From: Oryzobacter faecalis
GTDB lineage: Bacteria > Actinomycetota > Actinomycetes > Actinomycetales > Dermatophilaceae
Length of the DNA stretch: 64,000 bases
Direction: 5' to 3'
Assembly (NCBI RefSeq): GCF_046764005.1
Contig: NZ_JBKOFW010000004.1
Coordinates: 248,001-312,000, forward strand
Part shown: positions 8,443 to 17,688 of the stretch, piece after piece
How positions within the stretch are numbered: the stretch's first letter is position 1
Layout of the letters: each line of letters starts with the position of its first letter
The notes under the pieces: generated by a model
Told to the model about the DNA's origin: nothing
The model's input: only the letters and a program-made list of their open reading frames with translations
Database searches by the model: none
Translations under genes and position numbers: made by a program

Positions 8443-11400
8443 ATGCGCTCGTTGCTCGTCCGTCTCGTCGCGATCGTCGCCCTCGTGCTGGCCGGTGCGG
8501 CCGTTCCCCTCCAGGGGGCCGCCGCCAACGGGACCACCCCGCCGGAGCTGTCCTTCGCGTGCGCCCTCAAGAGCAACGGCCAGCTCCGCGTGGTCACCTC
8601 GCTCTCGCAGTGCACGAAGAACGAGACGAAGATCCAGATGAAGCCCGGTCCGGTCCTCGTCTGCGTCCAGCCGTCGGGCTCGTCGAGGTACGTCACGTCG
8701 TTCTCCCAGTGCAAGCCCCCGGCCCGCACACTGACCCTCCCGCCGACGAGCGGGGTCGTGACCTTCTGCGCGGACAACGCCACCCGTGTGCTGCGGTACG
8801 TCACCGACCCGTCCCAGTGCCTCGCCACCGAGACCGCGTACCAGGTCACGCCGAACGACGCCGCGCCGACGCTCGCGTCGAGCACGCCGGCCGACGGTGC
8901 CACCCGGGTCGCCACGACGGCGACCGTGAGGCTGACGTTCTCGGAGGCGGTCAGCGCCCCCGCCTCCGCGTTCGTCCTCGCGTGTGGGGGTGGACCGCTG
9001 GCGACCGTCCTCACGGGGAGCCCCGGGACGACGCTGCAGCTCTCACCCATCGCCGCACTGCCCGAGGGGGCCACGTGCACCGTCGACGTGACCGGCAGCG
9101 CCGTCAGCGACGTCGACACCCTCGACCCCCCGGACACGATGGCGACGAACCCGCGCGTGTCCTTCAGGGTCGACACCGCGCCGACGCTGACGTCCACGAC
9201 CCCGGCGCACCTCGCCACCGGTGTCGCCGTCGACGGTGACCTCGAGCTGACCTTCAGCGAGCCGGTCGACCTGGACCCGGGGGCGGTGTCCCTCACGTGC
9301 GGTGACAGCGAAGGCCTCGCGCTCGGCGTCACCGGCAGCGGCACCTCCACCGTCACCGTCGACCCCGTCGCCACGCTGCCGGGCGGCAGCACCTGCAACC
9401 TCGTGGTGACGGGCAGCAAGGTGCACGACGTCGACGCCGGCGACCCCCCGGACGTCATGGCGACCGACCGGAGCGTCGTCTTCGTCACCGAGGACGCCGC
9501 CCCGACGGTGGTCTCGACGTCGCCCGTCGACGGAGCGGTCGACGTGAGCCCCAGCACGACGCTGTCGGTGACCTTCAGCGAGTACGTCACCGCCGCAGCC
9601 GGTGCGTTCTCGCTCGAGTGCGGCGCGAGCCCCGTCGCGGTGACCTTCGACCCCGGTCCCGCCCTCACCCTCGTCGTGACACCGACCGCCGCGCTGCCGA
9701 AGTCGAGCGCGTGCACGCTCACCGGCTCGGCCACCGCCATCAGCGACAGCGACACCGTGGACCCGCCGGACCACCCGGCCTCCGACCTCGAGGTCTCCTT
9801 CACGACCGCCTCGAACAGCGACCCGACCGACATCGCCCTCTCCCCGAGCGCCGTCGCCGAGAACCAGCCCCCCGGGACGACCGTGGGCTCGCTGAGCACG
9901 ACCGACGCCGACCCCGGTGACACCTTCACCTACACGCTCGTCAGCGGCACGGGCGACACCGACAACGGCCTGTTCCAGGTCGACGGGACCTCGCTCGAGA
10001 CGGCCGCCGTCCTCAGCGCGGAGGACGGGGCCACGCGCTCGGTCCGCGTGCAGACCGAGGACAGCGCGGGCGGAACCTTCACGAAGGTCCTGACCGTGAC
10101 CGTGACCGACGTCAACGAGGCGCCGACGAGCCTCGCCCTGAGCCCCCGGTCCGTGGACGAGAACGAGCCGGCCGGCACGACGGTCGGGGCCCTGAGCGCC
10201 AGTGACGAGGACACCCCGCCGCAGGCCCTCACCTACAGCGTCGAGTCCAGCGGCTGCGGCGGCACCTACCCAGACGCGGCGGCCTTCGCCGTCTCCGGTA
10301 GCGACCTCGTCACCGCAGTGGTCCTCAACTACGAGGTCAAGAGCTCGTACGAGGTCTGCGTGCGCGTCACTGACGACGGCACGCCGGCACTGGGTGCCGA
10401 CCGGCTCTTCACCGTCACCGTCAACGACGTCAACGACGCACCGAGGACGCTCCCCGACAGCTACACCGGCGCGGTCGGCAACACCATGTTCGCGCTCAAC
10501 CTGCCCGGCACGCCGGCGCCGCGCGTGGCGGTCACCGGGTCGGTCCTCACCGCGAACGACTCGGACGAGGACGGGGACACGGTCACGGCGGTCGCCGAGA
10601 CGGTGACCTCCGCCGGAGGCGGGACGGCCACCATCGACACCGCCGGCAACTTCACGTTCCTCCCGGGGGTCGGTGACAAGAACCAGACCGACTCCTTCAC
10701 CTACCGCGTCACCGACGGCACCGCGACGACGGCGGGCACGGTGCAGGTCGCGATCACCGGGGCGCTCATCTGGTGGGTCGACAACTCCTCCACGACGGCC
10801 ACGCCCGACGGTCGCTCGACGTCGCCCCTCACGAGCCTCACCGCGCTCAACGGGGCCGACCCGTCGGCCGACCTCGACGGCACCGGCGAGACGATCTTCG
10901 TCTGGACCGGGAACGCCACGTACGCGGGCGGGCTGCGCCTGGAGGCGAACCAGTCGCTGCTCGGCGAGCGCGCAGGCGTGACCGTCGGCCCCATGCCGCT
11001 GCTCCCTGCGGGCGCCACCGCGCCGGTGCTGACGAACGCCTCCGGCAACGGCGTCGACCTCGCCGACGTCACGACGGTGTCCGGCATCGACATCGCGAAC
11101 GCCTCCGGCGACGGGGTCCACGGCGTCGGCATCGGCACCGCGACGATCGGCTCCAGCGGGAACGTGACCATCTCCGGTTCCGGCGCCGACGGCATCGACC
11201 TGTCGGGAGCCGGCTCGGGCGCGATCTCGGTCGGCGCCTCGGTGACCACGAGCACCGCGCGGTCCCTGGCCGTGAGCGGCCGGACCGGGTCCACCGTGGC
11301 CGTGTCCGGGGCCATCACCGGCAAGGGCGTCGAGCTGTCCGGCAACACCGGCGCCACGATCGCGTTCACCGGAGCCCTCGCCCTCTCGACGACGACCACG

Positions 11401-12981
11401 CCGGCGTTCTCGGCGACCGGCGGCGGCACGGTGACGGTCGCCGGCTCGACGAACACCGCAACGAGCACCACGGGCGGGGCGGTGGTCGTGGAGAACACGA
11501 CGATCGGCGCCGCCGGGATGACGTTCCGCTCCGCGAGCGCGAACGGTGCCGTCAACGGGATCCGGCTCACCAACACCGGCGCAACGGCGGGCCTGTCCGT
11601 CACGGGAACCGGCTCGGTGGTCCAGGGCGGCGACGCGTCCGGTGGGACGATCCAGGCGACGACGGGCGCCGGCATCGTCCTGACGAACACGAGGACCCCG
11701 TCGTTCAACAACGTCTCGGTCCTCAACGTGCCGACGGCCGCCGGTGTCCGGGGCACCAGCGTCTCCGGGTTCACCTTCACGAACGGAAGGGTCAGCGGCA
11801 GCGGGCTCACGGGCAGTGACAACGCCAGTGCCAACCTCGCCTTCAACGCGGTCTCGGCCGGTGTGACGAACCTGTCCGGTGCCGTGAACGTCTCGAACTC
11901 GGTGCTCGAGAACGCCTACGGCAGCGGCGTCGACGTCTACAACGAGAGCGGCACGATCTCCTCGCTCACGGTCAGCGGCAACCTCATCCAGAGCACGACC
12001 TCAACCGCGACGTCGAAGGGCCACGGCGTCATCGTGCAGTCCCTGGGCTCGGCGAGCGCCGCATCCGGTGTGACGACCGCGTCGATCGCGGACAACCGCG
12101 TGCTCCACTTCCCGTCCGGTGGCGGCATCCTCCTCTACGGCGGCAACGTCTCCGGACTGGCTGCCCCGGCGACGACGCTCGGCGCCGGCGCCGGCGCCAA
12201 GGTGCTCGTCTCGGGCAACGTCGTGCGCGGAGCGTCGGATGCGGTGCCGATGAACACCAACTGCATCTACGTCAGTGTCGCGGGGCGCGGCACCGGCTTC
12301 GTCGACGTGCAGGCCAACGGCACCGCCGGTGAGCCGCTCGGCGCCAACCGGGGCAACTGCATCTCGGTGAACTCGACGGGGTCGGCCACGCTGGTGTCGC
12401 AGGTGACGGGCAACCGGGTCAGCCCGGGGGCGGGCCACGTCGACGGGGCCTTCGGCATCACCGCCGGTGCCGCCAAGCAGACGGTGGTCGGGCCTGCCGA
12501 CCTCAACAGTGCCGTCCTCGACCTCACCGTCGACGGCAACACCGTGAGCGCGAGCAAGAGCACCGGCATCTTCCTCCTCACCCGCGACAGCGGCACGCTG
12601 CGGACGCGGGTGCAGAACAACACCGTGGCCGCACCGGTGGAGCTGGCGGGTGAGGCGGGCATCGTCGTGCGTTCCGGTGACCTCGCCGCCGGGGACGCCA
12701 GCGTCTGCCTGCAGATCCAGTCGAACACGACTGCCGGCAGTGTCAACGGCGCGACCGGCGACCGGGCGCCCGGGATCGGCCTGCGCAAGCAGGGCGCCGA
12801 CGCGGCGATCAACGACTTCGGCGTGGTCGGGCTGGTCAGCAGCCCAACCCTGCAGGCCGGCGTCGTCTCTCACGTCTCGAACAGCAACCCCGCGAGCGCG
12901 CTCGGGACGGGCGGTTACGGAACAAGCGGTGCCTACGTCATCAGCGGGAACAACTTCGTGCCCTGCACCCTGCCCTTCTGA
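8443..12981 (+). CDS. Giant secreted surface protein: Ig-like, cadherin-like and parallel beta-helix domains
   Basis: 1512 residues from the ATG at 8443 (GGGAGT upstream; a GTG nine codons earlier is less likely). A Sec signal peptide occupies residues 1-28. Next come three cysteine-pair repeats (C40/C57, C74/C90, C109/C126), each with an LRYVT..SQC-type core. Three SbsA-type Ig-like (Big_5) domains follow at about 141-450, marked by TPADGAT and LTFSE. Two cadherin-like repeats span about 458-663 and a tandem-95/VCBS-like module about 664-775. The rest is a Gly/Ser/Thr/Asn-rich right-handed beta-helix. No LPXTG motif or C-terminal membrane anchor is visible. Probably an extracellular adhesin or passenger. 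It heads a same-strand run with the three Collar proteins. Confidence 0.8.
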   Translation: MRSLLVRLVAIVALVLAGAAVPLQGAAANGTTPPELSFACALKSNGQLRVVTSLSQCTKNETKIQMKPGPVLVCVQPSGSSRYVTSFSQCKPPARTLTLPPTSGVVTFCADNATRVLRYVTDPSQCLATETAYQVTPNDAAPTLASSTPADGATRVATTATVRLTFSEAVSAPASAFVLACGGGPLATVLTGSPGTTLQLSPIAALPEGATCTVDVTGSAVSDVDTLDPPDTMATNPRVSFRVDTAPTLTSTTPAHLATGVAVDGDLELTFSEPVDLDPGAVSLTCGDSEGLALGVTGSGTSTVTVDPVATLPGGSTCNLVVTGSKVHDVDAGDPPDVMATDRSVVFVTEDAAPTVVSTSPVDGAVDVSPSTTLSVTFSEYVTAAAGAFSLECGASPVAVTFDPGPALTLVVTPTAALPKSSACTLTGSATAISDSDTVDPPDHPASDLEVSFTTASNSDPTDIALSPSAVAENQPPGTTVGSLSTTDADPGDTFTYTLVSGTGDTDNGLFQVDGTSLETAAVLSAEDGATRSVRVQTEDSAGGTFTKVLTVTVTDVNEAPTSLALSPRSVDENEPAGTTVGALSASDEDTPPQALTYSVESSGCGGTYPDAAAFAVSGSDLVTAVVLNYEVKSSYEVCVRVTDDGTPALGADRLFTVTVNDVNDAPRTLPDSYTGAVGNTMFALNLPGTPAPRVAVTGSVLTANDSDEDGDTVTAVAETVTSAGGGTATIDTAGNFTFLPGVGDKNQTDSFTYRVTDGTATTAGTVQVAITGALIWWVDNSSTTATPDGRSTSPLTSLTALNGADPSADLDGTGETIFVWTGNATYAGGLRLEANQSLLGERAGVTVGPMPLLPAGATAPVLTNASGNGVDLADVTTVSGIDIANASGDGVHGVGIGTATIGSSGNVTISGSGADGIDLSGAGSGAISVGASVTTSTARSLAVSGRTGSTVAVSGAITGKGVELSGNTGATIAFTGALALSTTTTPAFSATGGGTVTVAGSTNTATSTTGGAVVVENTTIGAAGMTFRSASANGAVNGIRLTNTGATAGLSVTGTGSVVQGGDASGGTIQATTGAGIVLTNTRTPSFNNVSVLNVPTAAGVRGTSVSGFTFTNGRVSGSGLTGSDNASANLAFNAVSAGVTNLSGAVNVSNSVLENAYGSGVDVYNESGTISSLTVSGNLIQSTTSTATSKGHGVIVQSLGSASAASGVTTASIADNRVLHFPSGGGILLYGGNVSGLAAPATTLGAGAGAKVLVSGNVVRGASDAVPMNTNCIYVSVAGRGTGFVDVQANGTAGEPLGANRGNCISVNSTGSATLVSQVTGNRVSPGAGHVDGAFGITAGAAKQTVVGPADLNSAVLDLTVDGNTVSASKSTGIFLLTRDSGTLRTRVQNNTVAAPVELAGEAGIVVRSGDLAAGDASVCLQIQSNTTAGSVNGATGDRAPGIGLRKQGADAAINDFGVVGLVSSPTLQAGVVSHVSNSNPASALGTGGYGTSGAYVISGNNFVPCTLPF

Positions 12982-13008
12982 CCGTCGAGGCGACCCCGAG
13001 GAGCCACC

Positions 13009-13515
13009 GTGTCCGAGCCCTTCCTCTCCGAGATCCGGCTGATGTCGTTCGTCTTCGCCCCCCGCGGCTGGGCCCTGTGCAACGGCCAGCTGCTGCCGAT
13101 CAACCAGAACCAGGCCCTGTTCTCGCTGCTCGGCACGACCTACGGCGGCGACGGGCGGGTCAACTTCGCGCTGCCGGACCTGCGGGCCCGCGCACCCGTC
13201 CACGAGGGCGACGGGCACACGCTCGGGGAGCGAGGCGGGGAGCAGGCGCACACCCTCTCGATCGCCGAGCTGCCCACCCACGCCCACACGGTGGTGGGCA
13301 CGACCGCGTCCGCCACCGGCCGCCTCGTGGGGCCCACCGTGGGCCTCGCGGCGAGCACGGGGTCGGCGGCGTACTCCCCTCCCGGGGCGCCGGTGACCAT
13401 GGCCCCCAACGCCTTGGGAAACGTCGGGGGCAGCCAGGCCCACGAGAACCGGCAGCCCTTCCTCACCGTCAGCTTCTGCATCGCCCTCCAGGGCATCTTC
13501 CCCTCTCCCAACTGA
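13009..13515 (+). CDS. Collar-domain 'microcystin-dependent'-type protein, copy 1
   Basis: 168 residues with a GTG start behind GAGGAG. The whole protein matches the phage tail Collar family (PF07484) as found in stand-alone bacterial 'microcystin-dependent protein' homologues: FAPRGWALCNGQLLPINQN at 17-35, then LLGTTYGGDG, FALPDLR, ELPTHAHT and the C-terminal GGSQAHENRQPF and FCIALQGIFPS. No signal peptide is seen. The 27-base gap after the surface protein suggests one transcript. Such proteins occur as chromosomal triplets outside prophages in many bacteria; their role is not known to me. Tail-like assembly at the surface is speculative. Confidence 0.85.
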   Translation: MSEPFLSEIRLMSFVFAPRGWALCNGQLLPINQNQALFSLLGTTYGGDGRVNFALPDLRARAPVHEGDGHTLGERGGEQAHTLSIAELPTHAHTVVGTTASATGRLVGPTVGLAASTGSAAYSPPGAPVTMAPNALGNVGGSQAHENRQPFLTVSFCIALQGIFPSPN

Positions 13516-13531
13516 CAGCAGGAGGCACGCC

Positions 13532-14041
13532 ATGGGTCAGCCGTTCGTGGGGGAGATCAGGATCTTCGCCGGCAGCTTCGCGCCCGCGGGGTGGATGTTC
13601 TGCGACGGCCAGCTGCTGGCCATCAGCGAGAACGAGACGCTCTTCCAGCTCATCGGCACGACCTACGGCGGCGACGGGCAGAGCACCTTCGGCCTGCCGG
13701 ACCTGCGGGGCCGGATGCCGGTGCACCAGGGCAGCGGGCTCGTCCTGGCCGAGACCGGAGGGGTCGAGTCGGTCACCCTCACCTCGCAGCAGATCCCGGT
13801 CCACACCCACCCCCTCGTCGGATCGGCCGCGAACGCGTCGGCGACCAGTCCGGCGGGTGGAGTGCCCGGGACGATGCCCGAGGTGGCCGCCTCCGCCTAC
13901 GGCAGCGATGCGCCGCTGACGACGCTGACGCCCCAGAGCATCTCGCCCGTGGGGGGCTCGCAGCCGCACGAGAACATGCAGCCGTACCTCTGCGTGGCCT
14001 TCATCATCTCGCTCTTCGGCATCTTCCCCTCCCCGAGCTGA
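13532..14041 (+). CDS. Collar-domain protein, copy 2
   Basis: 169 residues, with an ATG at 13532 preceded by AGGAGG. Same architecture as its neighbours: FAPAGWMFCDGQLLAISEN, LIGTTYGGDGQ, FGLPDLRGRMPVH, IPVHTH, then GGSQPHENMQPY. The terminal block reads FIISLFGIFPS, without the FCIALQ cysteine of the other two copies, so it is the most divergent C-terminus of the three. It lies 16 bases after copy 1 and 7 before copy 3. The ordered divergence suggests three distinct subunits and not a recent amplification. Confidence 0.85.
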   Translation: MGQPFVGEIRIFAGSFAPAGWMFCDGQLLAISENETLFQLIGTTYGGDGQSTFGLPDLRGRMPVHQGSGLVLAETGGVESVTLTSQQIPVHTHPLVGSAANASATSPAGGVPGTMPEVAASAYGSDAPLTTLTPQSISPVGGSQPHENMQPYLCVAFIISLFGIFPSPS

Positions 14042-14048
14042 GGACACC

Positions 14049-14576
14049 ATGACCGACCCCTTCATCGCCGAGATCCGGCTGTTCCCCTTCAACTTCGCAC
14101 CCAGGGGCTGGGCGTTCTGTGACGGGCAGCTCCTGCCCATCTCGCAGAACACGGCCCTGTTCTCGCTGCTCGGCACCTTCTACGGGGGAAACGGCACGTC
14201 GACCTTCGCGCTCCCGGACCTGCAGGGCTGCGTGCCGGTGCACCCGGGCCAGGGTCCGGGACTGTCCGACCGTGTCCTCGGGGAGACCGGTGGCAGCAGT
14301 GCGGTCACCCTGCTGGAGAGCGAGGTCCCCGTCCACACGCATGCTCTGGCGGCGTCCGCTGCCGCCGCCTTCGCCCGATCCCCCTCGGGTGAGCTGTTCG
14401 CCAACCAGAGCGGCGGGGTCAACTCGTATGCGGCCCCCGGTGGCGCGCCGGCCGCCCTGCTCGCAGCGGCCTCCCTCGGGCCGTCCGGCGGGAACCAGCC
14501 GCACAACAACCTGGCGCCCTACCTCGTCGTCAACTTCTGCATCGCGCTCCAGGGCATCTACCCGCCCCGCACCTGA
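14049..14576 (+). CDS. Collar-domain protein, copy 3
   Basis: 175 residues from the ATG at 14049. Carries the family blocks FAPRGWAFCDGQLLPISQN, LLGTFYGGNG, FALPDLQG, VPVHTHA and the C-terminal FCIALQGIYP. Its middle is longer than in the other copies and its GGNQPHNN motif replaces GGSQPHEN. The stop is one base before the GTG of the acetyltransferase gene, implying translational coupling. As with the others, no export signal is apparent, so if it acts outside the cell it needs another route. Confidence 0.85.
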   Translation: MTDPFIAEIRLFPFNFAPRGWAFCDGQLLPISQNTALFSLLGTFYGGNGTSTFALPDLQGCVPVHPGQGPGLSDRVLGETGGSSAVTLLESEVPVHTHALAASAAAAFARSPSGELFANQSGGVNSYAAPGGAPAALLAAASLGPSGGNQPHNNLAPYLVVNFCIALQGIYPPRT

Positions 14577-14577
14577 G

Positions 14578-15105
14578 GTGACGCTGACCTCCCGGCCGAC
14601 GGTCGACGGCGATCTGCCGTTCCTGCTCGACCTCTACGCTGCGAACAGGTCCGACGAGTTCTCGCTGCTCGGATGGACCCCGGAAGCGCTGCGCTCCTTT
14701 CTCGAGCAGCAGTACCGTGCGCGCCAGGTCGCCTGGGGGCTGACCGCGCCCGCGGCGGACGACAGGGTGCTCGTGCGCGACGGCTGCCCGGTCGGCCGAC
14801 TCGTTCTCGACCGGAGAGCAGAGGGCGTCCGGGTCGTCGACATCGCCGTGGTGCCCGAGGAGCAGGGCCGCGGCATCGGGACCACCGTGCTGCGCCGGGT
14901 CCTGGACGAGGCGGAAGATGCCCGCCTGCCGGTCACGCTGCACGTCGTTGCCGCGAGCCGGGCGCGACGACTGTACGAGCGCCTCGGGTTCCGGACCCTG
15001 CGCGAGGACGGGGTGCACGTGCTGATGGGCCGGACGGCTGGGCAGGCGCCGGAGACCTCCAGGCGCGCGGAAGGCGCTGCCGTTCAGCCGAACACGGCCA
15101 CGTAG
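14578..15105 (+). CDS. GNAT family N-acetyltransferase
   Basis: 175 residues from a GTG at 14578, one base after the Collar copy 3 stop. Acetyl-CoA-binding motif A, VPEEQGRGIGTTVLRRVLDE, is at about residues 96-115 (R/Q-x-x-G-x-G/A signature), followed by the beta5-alpha4 region ASRARRLYERLGF. The substrate is unknown, but its place as the last gene of the surface/Collar transcript suggests it modifies a component of that system. The 3' end overlaps the convergent DUF6916-like gene by 22 bases. An overlapping longer plus-strand frame was rejected as it lies out of phase with the GNAT motifs. Confidence 0.85.
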   Translation: MTLTSRPTVDGDLPFLLDLYAANRSDEFSLLGWTPEALRSFLEQQYRARQVAWGLTAPAADDRVLVRDGCPVGRLVLDRRAEGVRVVDIAVVPEEQGRGIGTTVLRRVLDEAEDARLPVTLHVVAASRARRLYERLGFRTLREDGVHVLMGRTAGQAPETSRRAEGAAVQPNTAT

Positions 15106-15374
15106 AGAGGACCGTCAGCGTCGGGGGCCGCCGGCACGAGGAACAGCTCGAGGGAGCCAGCCGTCTCGTGGGTCAGCGACATCATGCCCTGCGGCAGCGG
15201 TGGGGTGGGGCCGCCGCGGAACACCAGGCGAAAGGAGCGTGGTCCGGTTCCGCTGGAAGCCCGCTCGACCGCGACCAGGACGAGGTCGAGGGCATCGCCG
15301 TCGGGCAGGGCGGCGCGCCACGGCGTGTCGACGAGCGGCTCGAAGTGCGACGGGCCCGCAGTCGCGAGGTCCAC
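15084..15374 (-). CDS. DUF6916-like small protein
   Basis: 96 residues from a GTG at 15374, one base after the stop of the upstream paralogue. Core pattern: HFEPLVDTPW, ALDLVLVAVE, SFRLVFRG, LPQGMMSLTHETAGSLELFLVP and YVAVFG. This matches the beta-rich DUF6916 proteins that I recall beside Collar triplets. No signal peptide, unlike its neighbour. Its 3' end overlaps that of the GNAT gene on the opposite strand. The function is unknown; the fold is presumably a small beta-barrel. The family call rests on pattern memory. Confidence 0.65.
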   Translation of the reverse strand: MDLATAGPSHFEPLVDTPWRAALPDGDALDLVLVAVERASSGTGPRSFRLVFRGGPTPPLPQGMMSLTHETAGSLELFLVPAAPDADGPLYVAVFG

Positions 15375-15375
15375 G

Positions 15376-15753
15376 TCAGATGCAGTTGACGGTGGCGAGG
15401 CCACCGCCCCCACTCGCCACGATGAACAGCGGTGTCGCCGCGAAACCCTTACGGGCGAAGGAGTAGACCCCGTCACCCGGGCCCGCGCCGGAGAACGCCG
15501 CGGCGAACTGCTTCTCCGCCCCGGGGACCCCACCGGGCGCCAGGTCCTCGACGGCATCCAACACGACCGACCAGCGCCCGGCAGGCGACGTCATCGTGAA
15601 CGTCGACCCGACGTGCTGCGTGAACCGCGACCGGCGCAGCAGGTCGGTGGCCGGACGCGCCGCGTGTGCAGCGGGTGCCGTACCTGCGCCCACGGCGCCG
15701 ACGACCGCAACCGCGGAGCCCGAGATGACGGTCCGACGTGGGGGAGCGGTCAT
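15376..15753 (-). CDS. DUF6916-like exported protein with a probable Tat signal
   Basis: 125 residues from the ATG at 15753. The N-terminus MTAPPRRTVISGSAVAVVGA, followed by a further hydrophobic stretch to AHA, looks like a twin-arginine signal, with a predicted cut near residue 31. The mature part aligns with the downstream small protein: RFTQHVGSTFTM, WSVVLDAVEDL, FAAAFSG, GVYSFARKGFAATPLFIVAS. This makes the two a paralogous pair, one exported and one apparently cytoplasmic. Tat export would deliver it folded, which fits a partner for the surface locus. It is convergent to the Collar/GNAT run. Confidence 0.65.
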   Translation of the reverse strand: MTAPPRRTVISGSAVAVVGAVGAGTAPAAHAARPATDLLRRSRFTQHVGSTFTMTSPAGRWSVVLDAVEDLAPGGVPGAEKQFAAAFSGAGPGDGVYSFARKGFAATPLFIVASGGGGLATVNCI

Positions 15754-15900
15754 GGGGGCCTCGTCTCTCTGCGCGCGAAGGCGCACCCAAGGGGTGCGTC
15801 AGGCTCCCAGTGTGCCGGGCGGGGATGCGGCTGTCACCGGCCCGAAAGGACCATCTGCCGGTCCGACTCGATGGGCCGGGGGCGCGGGCACCTCTCGGTG

Positions 15901-17688
15901 TCAGGCGTCGGTGATCTCGCAGAGGACCGCGCCGTTGGTGACGGTGGCCCCGACCTCGGCGGTGAGCCGGGAGATGGTCCCGGCCTTGTGCGCGGTGATG
16001 GGCTGCTCCATCTTCATGGCCTCGAGGACGACGACCAGGTCGCCCTGGGCGACGGTGGCACCGTCCTCGACGGCGATCTTGACGATGGTGCCCTGCATCG
16101 GCGCGGTGAGCGAGTCGCCCGAGGCCGCGGCCCCGGCCTTGCCGCCCGAGCTGCGCCGCGGGGCCTTCTTGCGGGCCGCGCCGGCGCCGCCGTTGCCGCC
16201 GTTGCCGCCGCCGAGCGACAGCCCGCCGGGGAGGGAGACCTCGAGGCGCCTGCCGCCGACCTCGACGACGACGGTCTGGCGCTCCTCGGCCTCGGGTGCG
16301 TCGGCCGACGGCCCGGACCAGGGCGTGATGGTGTTGTCGAACTCGGTCTCGATCCAGCGCGTGTGCACCGAGAACGGATCGTCGGCCTCGGCCGGGGCGA
16401 AGGCGGGGTCGGCGACGACGGCACGGTGGAACGGGGTGACGGTGGGCATCCCCTCGATGACGAGCTCGGCCAGCGCCCGGCGGGCCCGCTCGAGCGCCTG
16501 CTGGCGGTCACGGCCGGTGACGACGAGCTTGGCGATCATCGAGTCGAACGCGCCGGCGACGGTGTCGCCCTCGACGATCCCGGAGTCCCAGCGCACGCCC
16601 GGGCCGTGGGGGACGACCATCGTCGTGACGGTGCCGGGCGCGGGCAGGAACCCGCGGCCGGCGTCCTCGCCGTTGATCCGGAACTCGATGGAGTGCGCGT
16701 GCGGCTCGGGGTCGGGGTAGCCCAGGGCCTCGCCGTCGGCGATGCGGAACTGCTCGCGGACGAGGTCGATGCCGGTGACCTCCTCGGAGACCGGGTGCTC
16801 GACCTGGAGGCGGGTGTTGACCTCGAGGAAGGAGATGTCGCCGGCAGGCCCGACGAGGAACTCGCAGGTGCCGGCACCGACGTAGCCCGCCGCCTTGAGG
16901 ATCTCCTTCGAGGCGCGCAGGAGCTCGGCGTGCTGGGCCTCGGTGAGGAACGGCGCGGGCGCCTCCTCGACGAGCTTCTGGTTGCGGCGCTGCAGCGAGC
17001 AGTCGCGGGTGGAGACGACGACGACGGTGCCGTGGCGGTCGGCCAGGCACTGGGTCTCGACGTGGCGCGGGCGGTCGAGGAAGCGCTCGACGAAGCACTC
17101 GCCGCGACCGAACGCGGTGACGGCCTCGCGGACGGCGGACTCGTAGAGCTCGGGGATCTCCTCCATCGTCCGGGCGACCTTGAGACCGCGGCCACCGCCG
17201 CCGTAGGCCGCCTTGATCGCCACCGGCAGGCCGTGCTCGGTCGCGAACGCGACGACCTCCTCGGGGCCGGAGACGGGGTCCTTGGTGCCCGGGACGAGCG
17301 GGGCGTTCGCGGCGAGGGCGATGTGCCGCGCCTTGACCTTGTCACCGAGGGCGTCGATCGCCTCCGGGCCGGGGCCGATCCACGTCAGTCCGGCGTCGAT
17401 GACCTTCTGGGCGAACTCGGCGTTCTCGGCGAGGAAGCCGTAGCCGGGGTGGACTGCGTCGGCCCCGGCAGCCCGCGCGACCTCGATGAGCTTGTCCTGA
17501 AGCAGGTACGAGTCGGCCGGTGTCGTGCCCCCGAGCGCGTGCGCCTCGTCGGCGACCCGGACGTGCAGGGCGTCGCGGTCGGGCTCGGCGTACACGGCGA
17601 CCGAGCGCAGCCCGTGGTCGCGACACGCCCGCGCGATGCGCACCGCGATCTCACCCCGGTTCGCGATGAGGACAGTGGAGATGGCCAT
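15901..17688 (-). CDS. accA3: Acyl-CoA carboxylase alpha subunit (biotin carboxylase plus biotin carrier)
   Basis: 595 residues, the typical length of mycobacterial AccA3. Domains: biotin carboxylase N-lobe (LIANRGEIAVRIAR at 7-20), ATP-grasp with the glycine-rich AAYGGGGRGLKV near 165, catalytic stretch EVNTRLQVEHPVSE near 285, carboxylase C-lobe to about 450, a Gly/Ala/Lys linker, and a biotin carrier domain with EAMKM at 556-560 (biotinylated Lys 559). It carboxylates biotin and passes CO2 to AccD carboxyltransferases such as the one at 37684-39312. The biotin ligase is also in this window. Monocistronic on the minus strand. Confidence 0.95.
   Translation of the reverse strand: MAISTVLIANRGEIAVRIARACRDHGLRSVAVYAEPDRDALHVRVADEAHALGGTTPADSYLLQDKLIEVARAAGADAVHPGYGFLAENAEFAQKVIDAGLTWIGPGPEAIDALGDKVKARHIALAANAPLVPGTKDPVSGPEEVVAFATEHGLPVAIKAAYGGGGRGLKVARTMEEIPELYESAVREAVTAFGRGECFVERFLDRPRHVETQCLADRHGTVVVVSTRDCSLQRRNQKLVEEAPAPFLTEAQHAELLRASKEILKAAGYVGAGTCEFLVGPAGDISFLEVNTRLQVEHPVSEEVTGIDLVREQFRIADGEALGYPDPEPHAHSIEFRINGEDAGRGFLPAPGTVTTMVVPHGPGVRWDSGIVEGDTVAGAFDSMIAKLVVTGRDRQQALERARRALAELVIEGMPTVTPFHRAVVADPAFAPAEADDPFSVHTRWIETEFDNTITPWSGPSADAPEAEERQTVVVEVGGRRLEVSLPGGLSLGGGNGGNGGAGAARKKAPRRSSGGKAGAAASGDSLTAPMQGTIVKIAVEDGATVAQGDLVVVLEAMKMEQPITAHKAGTISRLTAEVGATVTNGAVLCEITDA

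Noticed and set aside
13009..14576. Collar genes as a prophage remnant
   Set aside because: No integrase, terminase, portal, capsid or lysis genes; stand-alone Collar triplets are a known chromosomal type.
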